Below are positions 33,656-46,622 of a stretch of 64,000 bases of DNA, one piece after another (positions within the stretch are counted from its first letter, which is position 1; every line of letters begins with the position of its first letter). Both the position numbers and the translations under genes were made by a program. This DNA comes from Narthecium ossifragum (lineage: Eukaryota > Streptophyta > Magnoliopsida > Dioscoreales > Nartheciaceae), in contig OY986969.1 in NCBI GenBank assembly GCA_963920575.1, forward strand, positions 25,707,434-25,771,433. The letters run 5' to 3'. A model generated the notes under the pieces. That model did no database searches. It saw nothing but the letters and a program-made list of their open reading frames with translations, and was not told the DNA's origin.

Positions 33656-36600
33656 TCACAACGGCATTTCGATCCTTTCGTAGAAAAGAAGGCTCGCTTC
33701 TGCAGCAAAAACGTCTTCCTGTGAGACCTTCGACACTTTCTCATCTGAGATATAAAGCCATTGTCCGTTTCTGGTCGCCCCTGCTCCTGCAAAATCGCCA
33801 CCACCTGATTGAGAACCTGTTCTCCTATAAACTGCGTAGTGGCCGCTTCCAGGTCTTCCATAGTGCTCAACAACAGAGCAAAGGCGGTACAAGCAGCGCT
33901 TTGAAGAAGAAGAACTAATCAAGCCAGCAACCTGAACCTTCAAAGTAGGAAGGAAAAGCAAAATTAGGTCTGAAGGGATAAAAAAAAACTTACCATTTAA
34001 TAAGCCTCATCAATTAGAATGGTGGTCTCGAATATAGGAGTATAGGTTACTAGCAAACCTTTTCAGTAGATTCTGGTCCACTGTGCCCTTTGGAACTCTG
34101 AAGATAAGAAGCAAGGTTTTTGGTTTCCAGAACTATATCTCTGCTGCAACCACCACTCGCAGTTTCATTTAAGTCCCCCAGCTTATTCCTCAAAAAGACT
34201 TCAGAAGCACCCCTTTCACCTTTAACTTTTTCTTCAGGCCGAAGAAGTTCCATTTTCCATTTCATATCAAACTGACTTGCTAGAGGAACGAGCAGTTTCT
34301 CTTCTTCCCTAACTTCAAGCGAAGCTCCTTGTCCCAGGATTCTAGCACCACCAACAACAAACTGACTGAGGTCCAGAACTGGAGGAAAAGATATGTGACC
34401 CTATAATCAGGATGAAGATTATTCTGTTAGACCAGATATATCTAGATCACCACATATTCATTTCATGCACAGGCAGTAGGTCACAAAGTACCTGAAGCTT
34501 GACCATTTCACCATTTGGCTTTATTGAAGAGCGTAGTAGATGAATGCACAAAATCTGCCACAGGATGCTAATGATATCAAAGCGCATCAAACTAGGTTGT
34601 CATCTATGTCACCCAATTTGTCAGCTGATGACATGGAACCTCGAATTAAACAAAAAAGAAGAAGGAGAATCATTGCACATAAGTCATTCTGGATGTCTTT
34701 ACCCTTGGGAAGCGAGTAATACTTGATTGCTTGACAGCATGTGAAAGCCCAGTCCAAGCTATTTCTCCATCGAGAAAAAGGTTACTGCAATCGCAAGAGT
34801 CAGGCTTGGCACATTGGCCAAGCACTTTCATGTGTTCCTGGAGGATAGAGTAGTTTGAAACGCATTGAATATGGTTCTCAAAAATTAAGAAGCCATTCAG
34901 AAAAAGAAAGATAAGTTAATTCCATAGGCAAGAGAGAGAGAGAAACTAGCTTATTGCAATCACAACTTGTACCTTGTCTTTTTCCATTCTGAGAGATAAG
35001 TAGTTCAGAGCAGCAAGATGCCAGCACCTGTCACAATGGTAATCATGTATATGCTCTGCCTCTGTATAAGACTTGAGGCAATCTACCACCGTACACCCCT
35101 CCATCTATGATCAATCCCCATAATATGAAAACAAAGCCGGCACACTCGTTAATTGTACAGTGCAAAACTAGTAGCTGAGATCAGGACTTAAACATAGAAA
35201 GAGCTGAAAACTAGGAGGCCAGAGATGGACATACAATATCCCCACTTCCATCCAGCATAGGTGATAGAGGCAAACAGTGGAAGAACTCTAAGTTCATAGA
35301 AAGCTGTAATGCAAAAGGTGAAGAAAATGACTCATGTTTTTCAGAAAAGCTGTGTGTGACACACACACATATATAGCATTAGTCAAGACTGAGAGTCTGC
35401 GATCCAGATAAAAAATATCAAAGTAAACTAAATCAAGCACCTAGTTCCTTGGGACAGTGATTACCATATTTGAACAACTTCTACAAGTTAATATGCTTCC
35501 AATGATACCATCGAATGGCCTAATCAAATGCTGATGCCATCTTTCAACATCATCCACGCCTTCCTTCTTTTGTACATATATCCTTGAAACAGAACCAGAA
35601 AGCTCTTCTAGCAAACATTTATGAGGAGTGTAGCATTGCAGCGCTTCCTCTGCTAAAGAAGACAACAGATGGAAAAATGCTTCTGCAGCATCCTACAGGT
35701 CAAATATAACTCTAAGTCAGGGAAGCAGAGAGAATATATAAGATTAATAGACAGCAAAATTTGGTGAACCAGGAAGATCAAACCTGCTGTCTTGTCAAAT
35801 TAAAGCCCTTTGCATAAAAGCTCAAAGCATACATAACCTTTTGTGGATTAAGCACAGTTCTTTGATCTCGTGTGATGCATAGCTCTGCAACAGAGAAGTA
35901 TTTTATAGGAGCGGATCATAGAAAGCAGAAATTAGAGCAGATCAAGATCACAAGACCTTTCAGAAAAAGGAGTAAAACTCACAAACACAAGTTGAGAAAC
36001 CAATTGGCAATGGAGAAACTGCATCAATTGTAAATACAGTTTACCAAAACATATTGGCAAAAGAATTGACATTCTCCATAACTCTACAGCCAAGGAAATA
36101 GAAAATGTCATGCTGCTAATGATGGGTTTCTACAACCAGAACCCTCCACAGAACCTTTACTTGCAACATATAGAAAGTTGGGTGAGAGGATTTAAATATC
36201 ATTGTCTTTAAAGCTTTCAGGAAGAGGTGGCCCATGCTATGACCAAATGATCAAAAGAAACGGCAAGCCAACATAAACACTAAGAGAAATGTGTCTCAAA
36301 GTTATCGCGGTTATAAAAGAACTAAGCACAGAAACATAATACAAGTAGAATCAGACATGTGTAGTTATATTATATCAACCATACTTAAGGCGAAGTATCT
36401 TAAATGTCTCTTCAAATGGAATACAACATTGGCAGATCAATTTCAACATACCTTTTATCTATTACAAATGCACAATGAGAAAGTAGCGCAGGTGAAAAGC
36501 ATTTTCCTCACAGTTTACCTTCCAAAAGAGCACACAAAGAAACTGCAAGGGGCAATCTCTCAGTATTTTCCTCCCCTAATGGATCAGCACTAACCAATAC

Positions 36601-37297
36601 CATTTGAAGGAATGAATGGAAGCTACTGCAGCTAGCAAGAGCCTGTCAAAGATTTTCCAGCTCGGGTGAGCAGACGGCACAAAAATTCAGCAAAGGCTAC
36701 ACATAGCATTCATATGGCTGAAACCAAACAAAAAGATCTAAATATTACATAAAGGCTTATTTGAAGCTTTTACAAAGAGGCCTCCTGAATTTATGAGTGT
36801 CGACAGAGAGGCCTTACCATCAATCATCACATGACATGGACTACATAATCTGCCAAAAGAACTAGTAGGAGGATCTTATGCGCAAAACCAGAGATCTTTG
36901 AATATTGAATATTGAGTATGACCCCAAGGTTTGAACATTTCTTGAACATTGGGATATGACTAAAGAATGCATATCCAGTAAAATGATGAATAAAGGATCA
37001 TACCTGCACAATTACATTAAAGAAACAATTGTTTCCGAGATTTCTTAAACCAGCGACGTAACATTTTTCTGCAGAAGACCTCAGTCCTTGGGATGGCAGT
37101 GCTACATGTGAGTATTTGACGCCACCTTTTTGCAGAATTGAGTATAAACCAACCATTCCCAATCCAAACCCAAGAACCCCAGCAACAAGTTTACCAAATT
37201 GAGATGGCGAAAATCCTTCAGGAATAGGTAATTTTCCATAGTCATGCTTGAGCTGGAATATGAGATCATTGATGCTAATCTGCTTCTTATCGCTCAT
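33656..37297 (-). CDS. UBP27: Ubiquitin carboxyl-terminal hydrolase 27-like deubiquitinase
   Basis: Ten reverse-strand exons join in phase: 37297-37004, 36642-36519, 35884-35784, 35692-35465, 35303-35235, 35104-34973, 34837-34703, 34554-34492, 34400-34059 and 33931-33656 (587 residues; Arabidopsis UBP27 is about 494). Residues about 35-55 (FGKLVAGVLGFGLGMVGLYS) form an N-terminal membrane helix, fitting the outer mitochondrial membrane location known for UBP27. The Cys box is GLRNLGNNCFFNV (catalytic Cys near 91) and the His box VVEHYGRPGSGHYAVYRR; CRSC/CDRCW pairs form the expected zinc-binding fingers. It removes ubiquitin from substrates and is linked to mitochondrial morphology in Arabidopsis. 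ATG at 37297 (MSDKKQISIND) is chosen because upstream in-frame codons include no other ATG. A GC-rich 5' untranslated exon with a GGTAATC donor near 37899 is likely. Confidence 0.93.
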
Positions 37298-37999
37298 GGA
37301 ACAAGCCAACTGATTTACTTCCTCAACAACTTAGTATTCTTAACTGCAGTAATAAGTAACTAATCAGAATACAAGCCTGCTCATAAATCTGCATTGATGC
37401 AAGTCTAACATTCTTTTTTAGAAATGTAAATCTTACTTACATGCTGAAGTTGTTGTGTATCAATCGAACAATAAGATTACCATTAGAAAATTCCAGCTCA
37501 AGGGTTTCAAACTGTCATGGTTCCAGCTGCAGCCAATAGGCCCATATAACTCCACATTCTAAAAAAAAAACTCGAACCCTATCATTGCAATCGCGCTCAC
37601 CATCTTCTCAAATCGAAGCTAAACATTGCAAGCAAACGTGGAACCCAGAACTTCGTAATCCAAATATAATCTAATAGAAATAAAAATAAAAAACCCCAAG
37701 CGGTGGGTATTCGAAAACCCTCGCACCCACTCCCACCGATTAACTAAAATAAAAAATGAAAATAAGTCCAGCAAATTTCGAAGGAAAAGAAATCGGTAGA
37801 TTGAGAAGAGCACTAAACCAAAGAGACCCAAGTTAGGAATTTTTTCCAAGCAATAGGAGATTAAAAAACGAAGGAAAAAGGTTGAGAGGAGAGATTACCC
37901 AACGAAACCGGAAGACTTGCAGAAGAAGAGAGCTGGAGACGAAGGTGCACTCCAGAAGGTCCTCGCCCGCTGGGAGGGCTTTTAATTGAGTCAAAAACC

Positions 38000-39110
38000 T
38001 TATAAAAATGAGCGATGATTCGATTACACGCGGAATTACGTTACACGCGCGCAGGGAATCTGCAGCGCCGCAGCGACTGATTCTAAAAGTACATCGATAC
38101 CGTACCTTCATTATCGATGAAATATATCAATCAATTCTTCGTGTCCCATTAATTAAATATATTAATGATCGAATCGGTATTGAAATATCAGTTGATTGAT
38201 TTAATTCATCGATAGTTTATTATACTAATAATCGGATCGGTAGTGAGGTACCAATTGGTTGATTTACTTCATCGGTAGTTCATTACCGATGGAATAGATC
38301 AATTACTTGGTACCTCACTATTGATCACACATGGTTATATACACAAAACTTTCTTTTATAAAAATATCATTCGTATTTTAAATTATCAAAAAATATGCTT
38401 TGACTAACTTGATCGGAACTTTTTTTGTAAGGGGGATGGGCTATTGCGGTTAAGAGATTTTGGGTTAAAAAAGTTGGGACAATGAGTGGGGTTAGACCAA
38501 ACTATTTTTTTAATAAAAAAATAAAAAAGGGATACAAATTGAAGTGGAGTTAAACGGGGATAAAACAAGTGATATCTCCATTTTTTTAGGATGGCTCATC
38601 TTAACTCACATTATCCATATTTCATTAACCCCATCCTATATGGGATAAGATGGGGATCCACAACAAACAAGTCAAGAAATGTAATAATTAAGTGTAGAAA
38701 AAAAAGGAATTTTAGGATTGTATTTTACAAAATTATGATTTGACAGGAAAATAGCTAAATTAATTTGTTTTTCATGTGTCTTCTACAACGTGATCGTTGA
38801 GTTTAAAATGGCTAAAATATAAGGCAGGTTTGTAGTTATGTATATGATGGTTTTAGCCATCATTTTATATTAGCCTTTTCTAACTTGAATCATGTTTGCC
38901 AATTGTCATGAAAATATGAAAATAATTTTGCATATATGTCTTTATAAACGTTAATGTATACTTTTGGCCTTTTCAAAATTCATCACGATCATCTAAATAT
39001 GTAAAGATAATTGGGCATTTGATGGACCTCTTGGCCCAAGGCCGGCCCAAGGGCCCAGAACACGGTCATCGATCACCTTGTACCTAACCTTTAACCCCTC
39101 GCTCTCTCCA
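38000..39110. other. Divergent intergenic region between UBP27-like and SSU72
   Basis: This AT-rich spacer serves as promoter for both divergently transcribed genes. Apart from the hairpin at 38235-38326 and a diverged upstream copy of one arm (about 38163-38218), no gene is visible. Confidence 0.55.
38235..38326. repeat. Long imperfect hairpin
   Basis: Two 43-base arms (GATCGGTAGTGAGGTACCAA... and ...TTGGTACCTCACTATTGATC) flank a 6-base loop. The loop-proximal stem CATCGGTA/TACCGATG is perfect. About nine mismatches occur in the 43-bp stem. A related single arm precedes it at about 38163-38218. Confidence 0.75.
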
Positions 39111-39144
39111 AGAGGACGAAGACGAAGACGAAGACAAGAAGAGG

Positions 39145-40973
39145 ATGAAGCTTAGACATGCGATGGTGTGCTCGTCGAACCAGAACAGGAGCATGGAGGC
39201 CCACTCCCTCCTCAAGCGCCAGGGTTTCGACGTCTCCTCCTACGGCACCGGAGCGCACGTCAAGCTCCCCGGACCATCCCTCCGTGAGCCCAACGTCTAC
39301 GACTTCGGCACCCCGTACAAGTTCATGTACGACGATCTCCGGTCCAAAGATCCCGACCTGTGAGTAACCAGGCATTTCCATATCATCCCTGAGCCCCAAT
39401 CCTCTCTCTCGCATTCTTGCTACTATTACAAATCGATTGACACCTGTGAATATGGTTAGGTATAAGCGCAATGGGATATTACCGATGCTGAAGCGGAACT
39501 CGAGCGTGAAGACGGCGCCTCAGCGGTGGCAGGACAACGCCGCCGACGGATTCTTCGACGTCGTTTTCACCTTTGAGGAGAAAGTCTTCGACTTGGTCAT
39601 CGAAGGTCACCTCACCCCCCCATTCTATCCTCCGTACTCCGCCCTTTTCAATTTTCTTCTTCTCTTCCTTTCTCTCGCGTTACTGACTCATTGCGATCAA
39701 CTCTGGATTCGTAATACTGCACAATTGCTAGACATTGCAAGCTAATATGATAATTGAAGTATCCCATAATAGTAATGGAGATGTGAAACTTTTAACAATG
39801 GTCAATATATCACTCCCTTGGTTAATTCATCAACTAGATGGATTACATACACCAAGAAAGGAGCATTTTTTATTTGTCTGTTTTGAGAAATGGCATAACC
39901 CAAAATTCTGCAGATCTAAATAATCGGGATCATACGTTGATGAAAAGCGTGCTGATAATCAATTTGGATGTGAAAGATAACCATGAAGAGGCTGCTGTTG
40001 GAGCTAAGCTTGCATCTGACTTATGCCAAGAGGTAAAAATACACACCTGTGACCAATATCTTTGTGTTTAGTTCAATTCTTTTATGAAAGTTTCTATCTT
40101 TCTGCCCGTTGTTTAGATTTTTTTTTTTTTTTACTATGCCCGAGTATTTGGCACTGAAAGGAATGTGGGGGACTTACTGTGGTAGAATTGCCTTCGTTTT
40201 AGTTGATATGTTCTAGGCCATGAGAAGCTATTGAATCTCCATGGAAAGATGCATCATAGCAATGTAGTCACTTGTAAGAGCTTATACTCTTGAATTGACA
40301 ATGTAATCGATCAGCTGAATAATGACCATTCTCTACATACTTTTTGATACTCTGAAAATGCAAGAGCGAATGTAATGCTTTGCAGATGAATTGACAGAAG
40401 TTTTTAACCGAGGAAACAAGTATCTTGTATATGACCTCAATATTCACCTCTCCTCTGTGTCAATTCAGATTAGCATAGTGGATGGTTTCTCTTCTTGTAC
40501 TCTTCATATGATCTTATATGAATTTCCTTGGTCCAATTAAAATTTTGATTATATGCTTGTGTTCTGGATACTGCTATGGGATATTTCTTCCAACTGGAAG
40601 CCTGGCATTTCGGGGCATTGATAACAATGGTCCAATACCCTGTAGCTTGAAATGGTTCAAGACAATTAGTGGTTTTCTTATAACTGTACGAGGATCTTAG
40701 CTGATGCTCTATGATACTGCAAAGAGCGCAAAAATTTGGCTAGTTTTCTTGCAACACTCATGATGGAGAGGAAAGCTCTCCTGAAATAATCATCAACTTG
40801 TTACTTCACGCATGTAATTAGTTTAATTGCAATCTTTTGAGCGCTTATAGCAGTCATTATTTATGTTGCAGCTTGAAGCAGTTGAATGTTGGGAGGACGC
40901 AATAGATGACATTGTTGCTGCATTTGAGAAACAACACAAACGGAAGCTCTTGTACAGCGTCTCCTTCTATTAA
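39145..40973 (+). CDS. SSU72: RNA polymerase II CTD phosphatase SSU72 homologue
   Basis: Four exons (39145-39359, 39460-39605, 39914-40032, 40872-40973) join in frame to 193 residues, the normal length for Ssu72. The active-site loop VCSSNQNRS near residues 8-16 is the CX5R(S) signature with nucleophilic Cys9 and Arg15. The downstream block LIINLDVKDNHEEAAVGA supplies the conserved Asp of the family. Other hallmarks are GTGAHVKLPGPS, NVYDFGTPY and FDVVFTFEEKVFD. Ssu72 removes phosphate from Ser5/Ser7 of the Pol II C-terminal domain and works with the mRNA 3'-end processing complex in the nucleus. It is convergent with the ASHH1-like gene, with 378 bp between the stop codons, and divergent from the UBP27-like gene. 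Confidence 0.95.
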
Positions 40974-41351
40974 GATTTTTTGATAGTTCGGACTAAATCT
41001 AGCCACATGTAGGATGATTTATCTACATTGTCCTTGTTGGATTGAGACTGTATGATGCAGACAGTAAAGTTCAAGAACCAATAGGATTCTGAACCAATGG
41101 CAGATCTTGAGTAGCTCAATTGGTAGTAACTCAGTCGTGGCAATGGGTTGGTCTTTGGGGTTCTAATAAAAAAGAAGACAGTGAAAGGGAATTTAAGAAG
41201 TGAAAGCTGTGCAGTGTATGTATAAAAGACTGGCAAGCACTGATGGAGAAGGCACTGTTGCAGTTGCGATGATAGATGGTGTTCAACCAAAAATTCAACA
41301 GAATAAAAACAACAGCATAATGATAGTCTAAAGAGCAGGCATGCAACAATT

Positions 41352-44300
41352 TCACTCTCCATATTCCGAGATCTTTATTCCATCCACTGTGCTGCTCTCT
41401 GCTTGAGAGACTGTAGAAGGACCACCTTCTCTTGGTTTGCAGGATATTGTCTTGATGATGGTTGAAAAATAATCGAACTCTGTTTTCAGCTTGCTGCAGC
41501 TGGCTTCTATCCATTTTTCAGCAACAGTAGTCGACACAGCGTCTTGGTTGTCCCTTTCATGTTCCTCAATGGCTGGTCTTATCTCATCATACAAAGAGTC
41601 CAGGCGAGAGTTGGCTGAGTTTTTTGACTCCTGCAAAATGGTTAATGAGTCAGATCCAAAACTCATAACAGTCTCTTTGTACCGGGTAGCCAATCTAAAA
41701 GCCATTAGACGAGTAATGTATACTATAAAGATGCATGAAGGTGTACAGTTATTAGAAGATGAAGTTAAATCTCTGTCCACAACTCATGAAACACTAGTCA
41801 GATAATCCTCAGCTTGATGGAAGGGGCATGTGGCATTATTAAGCTGATAGCTCCATTGTCAATAAGTGCACAAGTTGATTCCAGAAAATTAATGGTGAAG
41901 ACTGGTCAACAGCAAGTTAAAAAAATTTCATAAGAATCCATTATAATCTCGAATGAGCTGCTGTAATTGAGCCACTAAGTTCAGGTCGCAGAAGTGGAGA
42001 ATTCTTCATAGGAAATGATGATAACATAAGCATAGGATAGACTTGCTTAAAATTTCTAATTGCCTTCCTTTTATGTCAACCACCAAGATGTGGAGGGGTC
42101 TTCACAACAAATTTCAAGGTTTGAAAAACAGAGACCAGGAATAACTCAACAAGAAGCAATAAAAGATTTACCCAGTAACAAAGAATGAATCATTTGAAGC
42201 CAATAGGCTAACTAGGTTTACCAAACCAATAAACAGATTGATATGGATAAATTTTGAGGTACCACAATCTAGGATGTAAAATGTGTAGCTACAAGCAACA
42301 TTTATCCGCACCTCACAATCAGAAATTTGTTGGCGTGCTTCATCAGATACTAAGCGCCCCACCAAATTTTTGAAATCGACTTGCTTTCGCGGATGATTCT
42401 TGAATTTTCCATTAGGATAGTGTGCTGACCTTTTCGACAAAGGACTTGAATCTATGTGATAATTCCGGCAAGCACTGTTGCTTAAGATACGAGATATCAT
42501 TGCGCTTTTATGTGCAAAGTTTTGCTGAACACCATGTGCATACACTGGACTATCTTCTCCTGCCTCATTTTTTACTTCGTCTATTTCCATTGGAACAGAG
42601 TTTAGCGGCTCTACAGCAATTGGCTCTGATTGAGGAAACACTGTAGACTGAATGCCATCAGCACCCAAAAAATAGTTGCTATCCCTATTGGCCATCAGCA
42701 TATCATTGGATAGGATGATTGCCTTGGAATCCTTTGACGAGCGTTCATCATCCTCCGAATCATAGAGGGGGACATTCTCAACAGAGTATCTGCCATTTAA
42801 TGTGTCCATCAAGGCATGCTAGAAATCAGTTACAAAACTTTCTGAATCTAATCCAATGCATAAGTAATCTTAAGGGCCAACCCTAAACAAGAATCATCTT
42901 AAATACTGAAATTAACATAAGAAAAAGCAAAAGCAATAGCAAGATAGTCGAAACAGGTATTAGAACAATAGAAAATGTGAGAAAGAAATATCATGATCCC
43001 CAGACTTAGAATTGTTGATCTATCAGCAATCAAAACTTGTAAAAGGCATCAAATTTCTAAGAGAAAGGTAGGGTAATTCACAGCCATGGAGCCACAGAAT
43101 CTTTTATATAGGGCAAAATTACAATAAGAAACATAAAATTCATAATAAGCTAACCAGCAGCTATAGAGCCTACAAGCTGATTGTGCGGGTCATAAGTCTA
43201 CTATAGGAAAAAAAATACCTTTTATGACCTAGTAGTGGTTAGTCGTACAGAAATTTTGATAATTACATAGCAAGACAGCAAGCATATCACATACAATCCA
43301 TTGGCAGAATAGTTAGCATGTTCTTCTTATAAACATCAGACTAAATGGCAACCATAATATTTGAAAATAGATAACTAATGTGATCGTCATCGATGTCGCA
43401 TTAGAGATAACTGAACGTACACAGCCATGGACATGAACAATCTGAACATTCGAATCAAGAACTATTACCTTTCATCGTCATCTTCCCAAAGATAAGTTGC
43501 TTCCTGGGAAACATGTTGCACGTAGGGAGAAAAAAATGCTTTAGCATAAAGAAAACGTTTATTTCAGCTAACAACACCATCTTCTTCTCCTAAACTTGCT
43601 TCACCTTTTAAAAGCAGGATGGAGAGATTGGGACCGCTAAATTCTTAAAAACTAATCAAGGTTTACATATTGTGGGAAGATCAGGTACTGCATTAAGAAA
43701 AGTTTATCCTAAATCTTAATTTATAAGCATCAGTGCACCTGAGGACACAGATGAGCTTGTACCGCAGTACAAAGGACTCATATAAGGTCGATGGTTACAG
43801 TTAACAAATGGAATATGCAGAATTGTTGTCAAAGTTCAATAAACAAAACAATATAAATTAGACACAAAAGGGTAACGAATAGACCAGCCTCATTGTTACG
43901 AATTAAATAACAACTATATGCTCTAATCAACATAGTCAATCCCAAGAAAACTGCCTGCATGACTAACCACATCTCTAACATGTGAGAACAATGTCAATTT
44001 CTTGACAAGTGATATGCACAATTTGGCCAGGTTCCAGCTTGAGGATCAAAGTAAATTAGCATCAATTCATGAAAATCTCACCTGGAAACCACGGGATTTC
44101 GCCCCGAGAAACCCAGAGCAGCAGGATGCACCACAAAGGCAGCGAATCTTAGAACCACCATACCATTCAAAGTTGTAGTCGTATGACAATTCTGTTCGAG
44201 CAGGGATATCTTGCTTCGCAAATATCCCAACCCTTACTTCCCCCAGCACAGTCCACTTTCTCGTTTCACAATTAGGTTGGCTGAACTCTCAAAAGCAATA

Positions 44301-46612
44301 GATTAGATGATTTAAAGAGAAATTTGTTGGGCTACAAAGCTAACTTCCAAAGAGATCTTATGATGAAGAAATAAATCTGAACGACAAATGAACAGCATAG
44401 GCTGCAATATCACTTTGCACAGATTACAGACATCCAGACAGCAGTAAGGGGAAAAAATTCTAAATTTATTTTTCAGTTTTTGATGTAAGCAACTTACCAT
44501 GAATGGTTAATGAATCTAGCCATGCTCCCTTTTCTAGTTGCATCAATTGATTCAAATGCGCTGAGACAAATTATAAATGCATCCTTTAAACCTGCCAACA
44601 AACCATATCTTGTCGCACCCTTAATTTGAAGGAAATATACAAACACTTTGTAAACTTGGTAACTACCTTCAGCTTCATAGGCTTGAGCTCTCCGTTTTGC
44701 TTCCTTCCAGGAAATCACTTCCCCGCAATATTCAATGACAAATTGTCCAGCCTGTGTGACAAGTAATAAATACAAGCTTTCATCAATAGATTCGTAAGAA
44801 AATTGGTGTAATACAACTTTAACGAGGCATGCGATAAAAATATCAACTGCCAGAGACAATGATACACAGGGACAAAATAGGCTGTGTCAGCCTCTCAGGT
44901 GATTGCACTAACTGCTAAGGAGGATTGGATCCTCTAATGATTGTTTACGACACCCATGACGCATATCTTTTTTCGACCTGGTCCAAGTCAGTCGCGGCAT
45001 TGAGCTTCAACATAGACATACTTAGATATTGCTTCTGACATAGAAAAGTCTCCAGACACAACAATAAACGTTCAAACCAAGGCATCACACTTGAACTACC
45101 ATGGTCAAGCTTAGCCTAGTCAATGACATCAAATTGCATTATGGTAATCTTTCTGGATCAGATCTGATCTTAGCATCAGTCACACCCCAAAATGTACAAA
45201 TCTGACTGGGTAAGATGCAGGATGCAGAAAATATTCTAGGATTGGGAAGATATGTTTCTAATATTCTAGCTTCAATATGTTAATGAAAACTTGGCAGCTA
45301 ACAACCTTGATATCTTCAGCAGCAAGCAGTCCCCACCCACGGTCTTCAGTCTTGAGCAGCTTTGACATCGCATACTCACACTTCTGAAACCTCTGCCAGA
45401 ATCACAGATTGACAATAGAAACTTACGTATGTATGTACATATGTGCACGTAAATCAAAATGAATGCAAAAAAGACCATAGCCATTTTAGGCAATAATGTA
45501 TGTCCTAAAGCAATACAATAAGATTCATAAGTTGCTCTAAGGTTGGCGTTAATGTCACACATAAAAAGGAACATTACCAACAAGTTACATAGAATGCAGT
45601 AACAACAATCATAAGTACAAAGCCCTGATCATATGTATGACTAGGGCTGGCAATGAAGTGGGTAATTGGGGCAACCCGTTCAACCTGCCCCATCTACATG
45701 GGGTGATAACCGGGTTAAAATAAATGGGGCAAACACATTATAGATATGGGGTGGGGACGGATTTATGTAAACCCGCACAACCCGCGCCATTTATATGTGT
45801 GTCTATTGTAATTAATATTTTATTCGGAAGGTTAGATAAGAGTTCACTTATGTTGAATGGCACATAATTTCACATGCATTACTGTACCCATATCTTGAAC
45901 TTATTTAATTGTTCAAGATCATTTGGAGGTGATTAGGGAAGGATTAGTAGGATCCGAGACAGTGTTAGCTATTAATGGAAAAACTTATATGTCGTGTGAT
46001 ATTAAGTAAGGAAAAGTTGTACTAGAGAAGAGAAAACTATTTGGTTTTTTGGCAGTTAAAGTTACACGTTAACTGTTCTTTTGAGGGGGGAAAAGGTAAT
46101 ACATGCACACCTGATTCTTACAATAAATGCCACAAGGACAATAGCCCGGGGTACATTCTGTGCTCGTCAGTACATTCAAGCACCTCTCCCCACAAGCACT
46201 GTCGGGATCATTTGCATCATGTAGGCATATACAGATAGCTACATCCTCCTCCTTTTGCTTACTATGCCTAGATAAAGCCACCAGAAAATAGCGGATAAGA
46301 AGACATGAAAATAGTTCCATGAATAAAAGGTTGCAAATGTCAAATTCAAAAACTTATAAGGGAGGGGTGGCAGGGAAGCCAGTTCTGTATCCTGACAATA
46401 AAAGATGGCAGACAACAATATGCAAGAGGAAAACTGAATGAATCAACGACAGCTAGAATAAAAAGCTTACTTCCGGTGCACAAAATCATTCTTCTCAATA
46501 TATTCATACGGCGGCAGCCCATCATTTTGCTCGTCCTAGAAACAAAGTGCCTTCATGCGTTATTTTTCCAAATTCAATCACAAAATGTAGCAAAAGGCAA
46601 TACCGGAATCAT
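41352..46612 (-). CDS. ASHH1: SET-domain histone H3K36 methyltransferase, ASHH1/SDG26-like
   Basis: Reverse-strand exons from the ATG at 46612: 46612-46604, 46535-46471, 46267-46111, 45392-45306, 44751-44667, 44591-44498, 44280-44082, 43503-43469, 42789-42312 and 41630-41352, all phase-consistent, give 495 residues (Arabidopsis ASHH1 about 492). The AWS zinc motif is CGERCLN...[12 protein letters not shown]. The SET domain has GRGWGL-type [39 protein letters not shown] and [12 protein letters not shown]. Post-SET is [13 protein letters not shown]. The C-terminus ([19 protein letters not shown]) is the conserved ASHH1 tail. The protein methylates H3K36 and, in Arabidopsis, affects flowering genes. 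The start falls in a 19-nt microexon (46622-46604); an in-phase upstream exon (46732-46650) reads open, but no upstream Met was found. Further leader exons probably reach 47300. The intron between 45392 and 46111 holds a hAT-like remnant. Confidence 0.9.
45642..45800. mobile_element. hAT-like terminal fragment in an intron of the ASHH1-like gene
   Basis: TAGGGCTGGCAATGAAGTGGG matches the TAGGGxTGxCAAT ends of the hAT elements at 20127 and 53233, followed by GGGGCAACCCGTT-type subterminal repeats. The opposite end is missing or degraded, so only the left terminus is called. Confidence 0.5.
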
Positions 46613-46622
46613 CAGCTGCGTC
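46604..46622 (-). other. 19-nt microexon carrying the proposed ASHH1 start codon
   Basis: Bounded by TAG acceptor (46623-46625) and GTATTG donor, the exon GACGCAGCTGATGATTCCG joins in phase on both sides: upstream exon 46732-46650 leaves phase 2, and downstream exon starts GAC GAG in phase 0. Its ATG gives [16 protein letters not shown], which aligns in length with the Arabidopsis N-terminus. It is predicted from splice phase only. Confidence 0.6.

Noticed and set aside
37298..37309. N-terminal extension of UBP27-like to a TTG codon at 37309
   Set aside because: TTG is not a normal plant start; the ATG at 37297 gives a sensible N-terminus.
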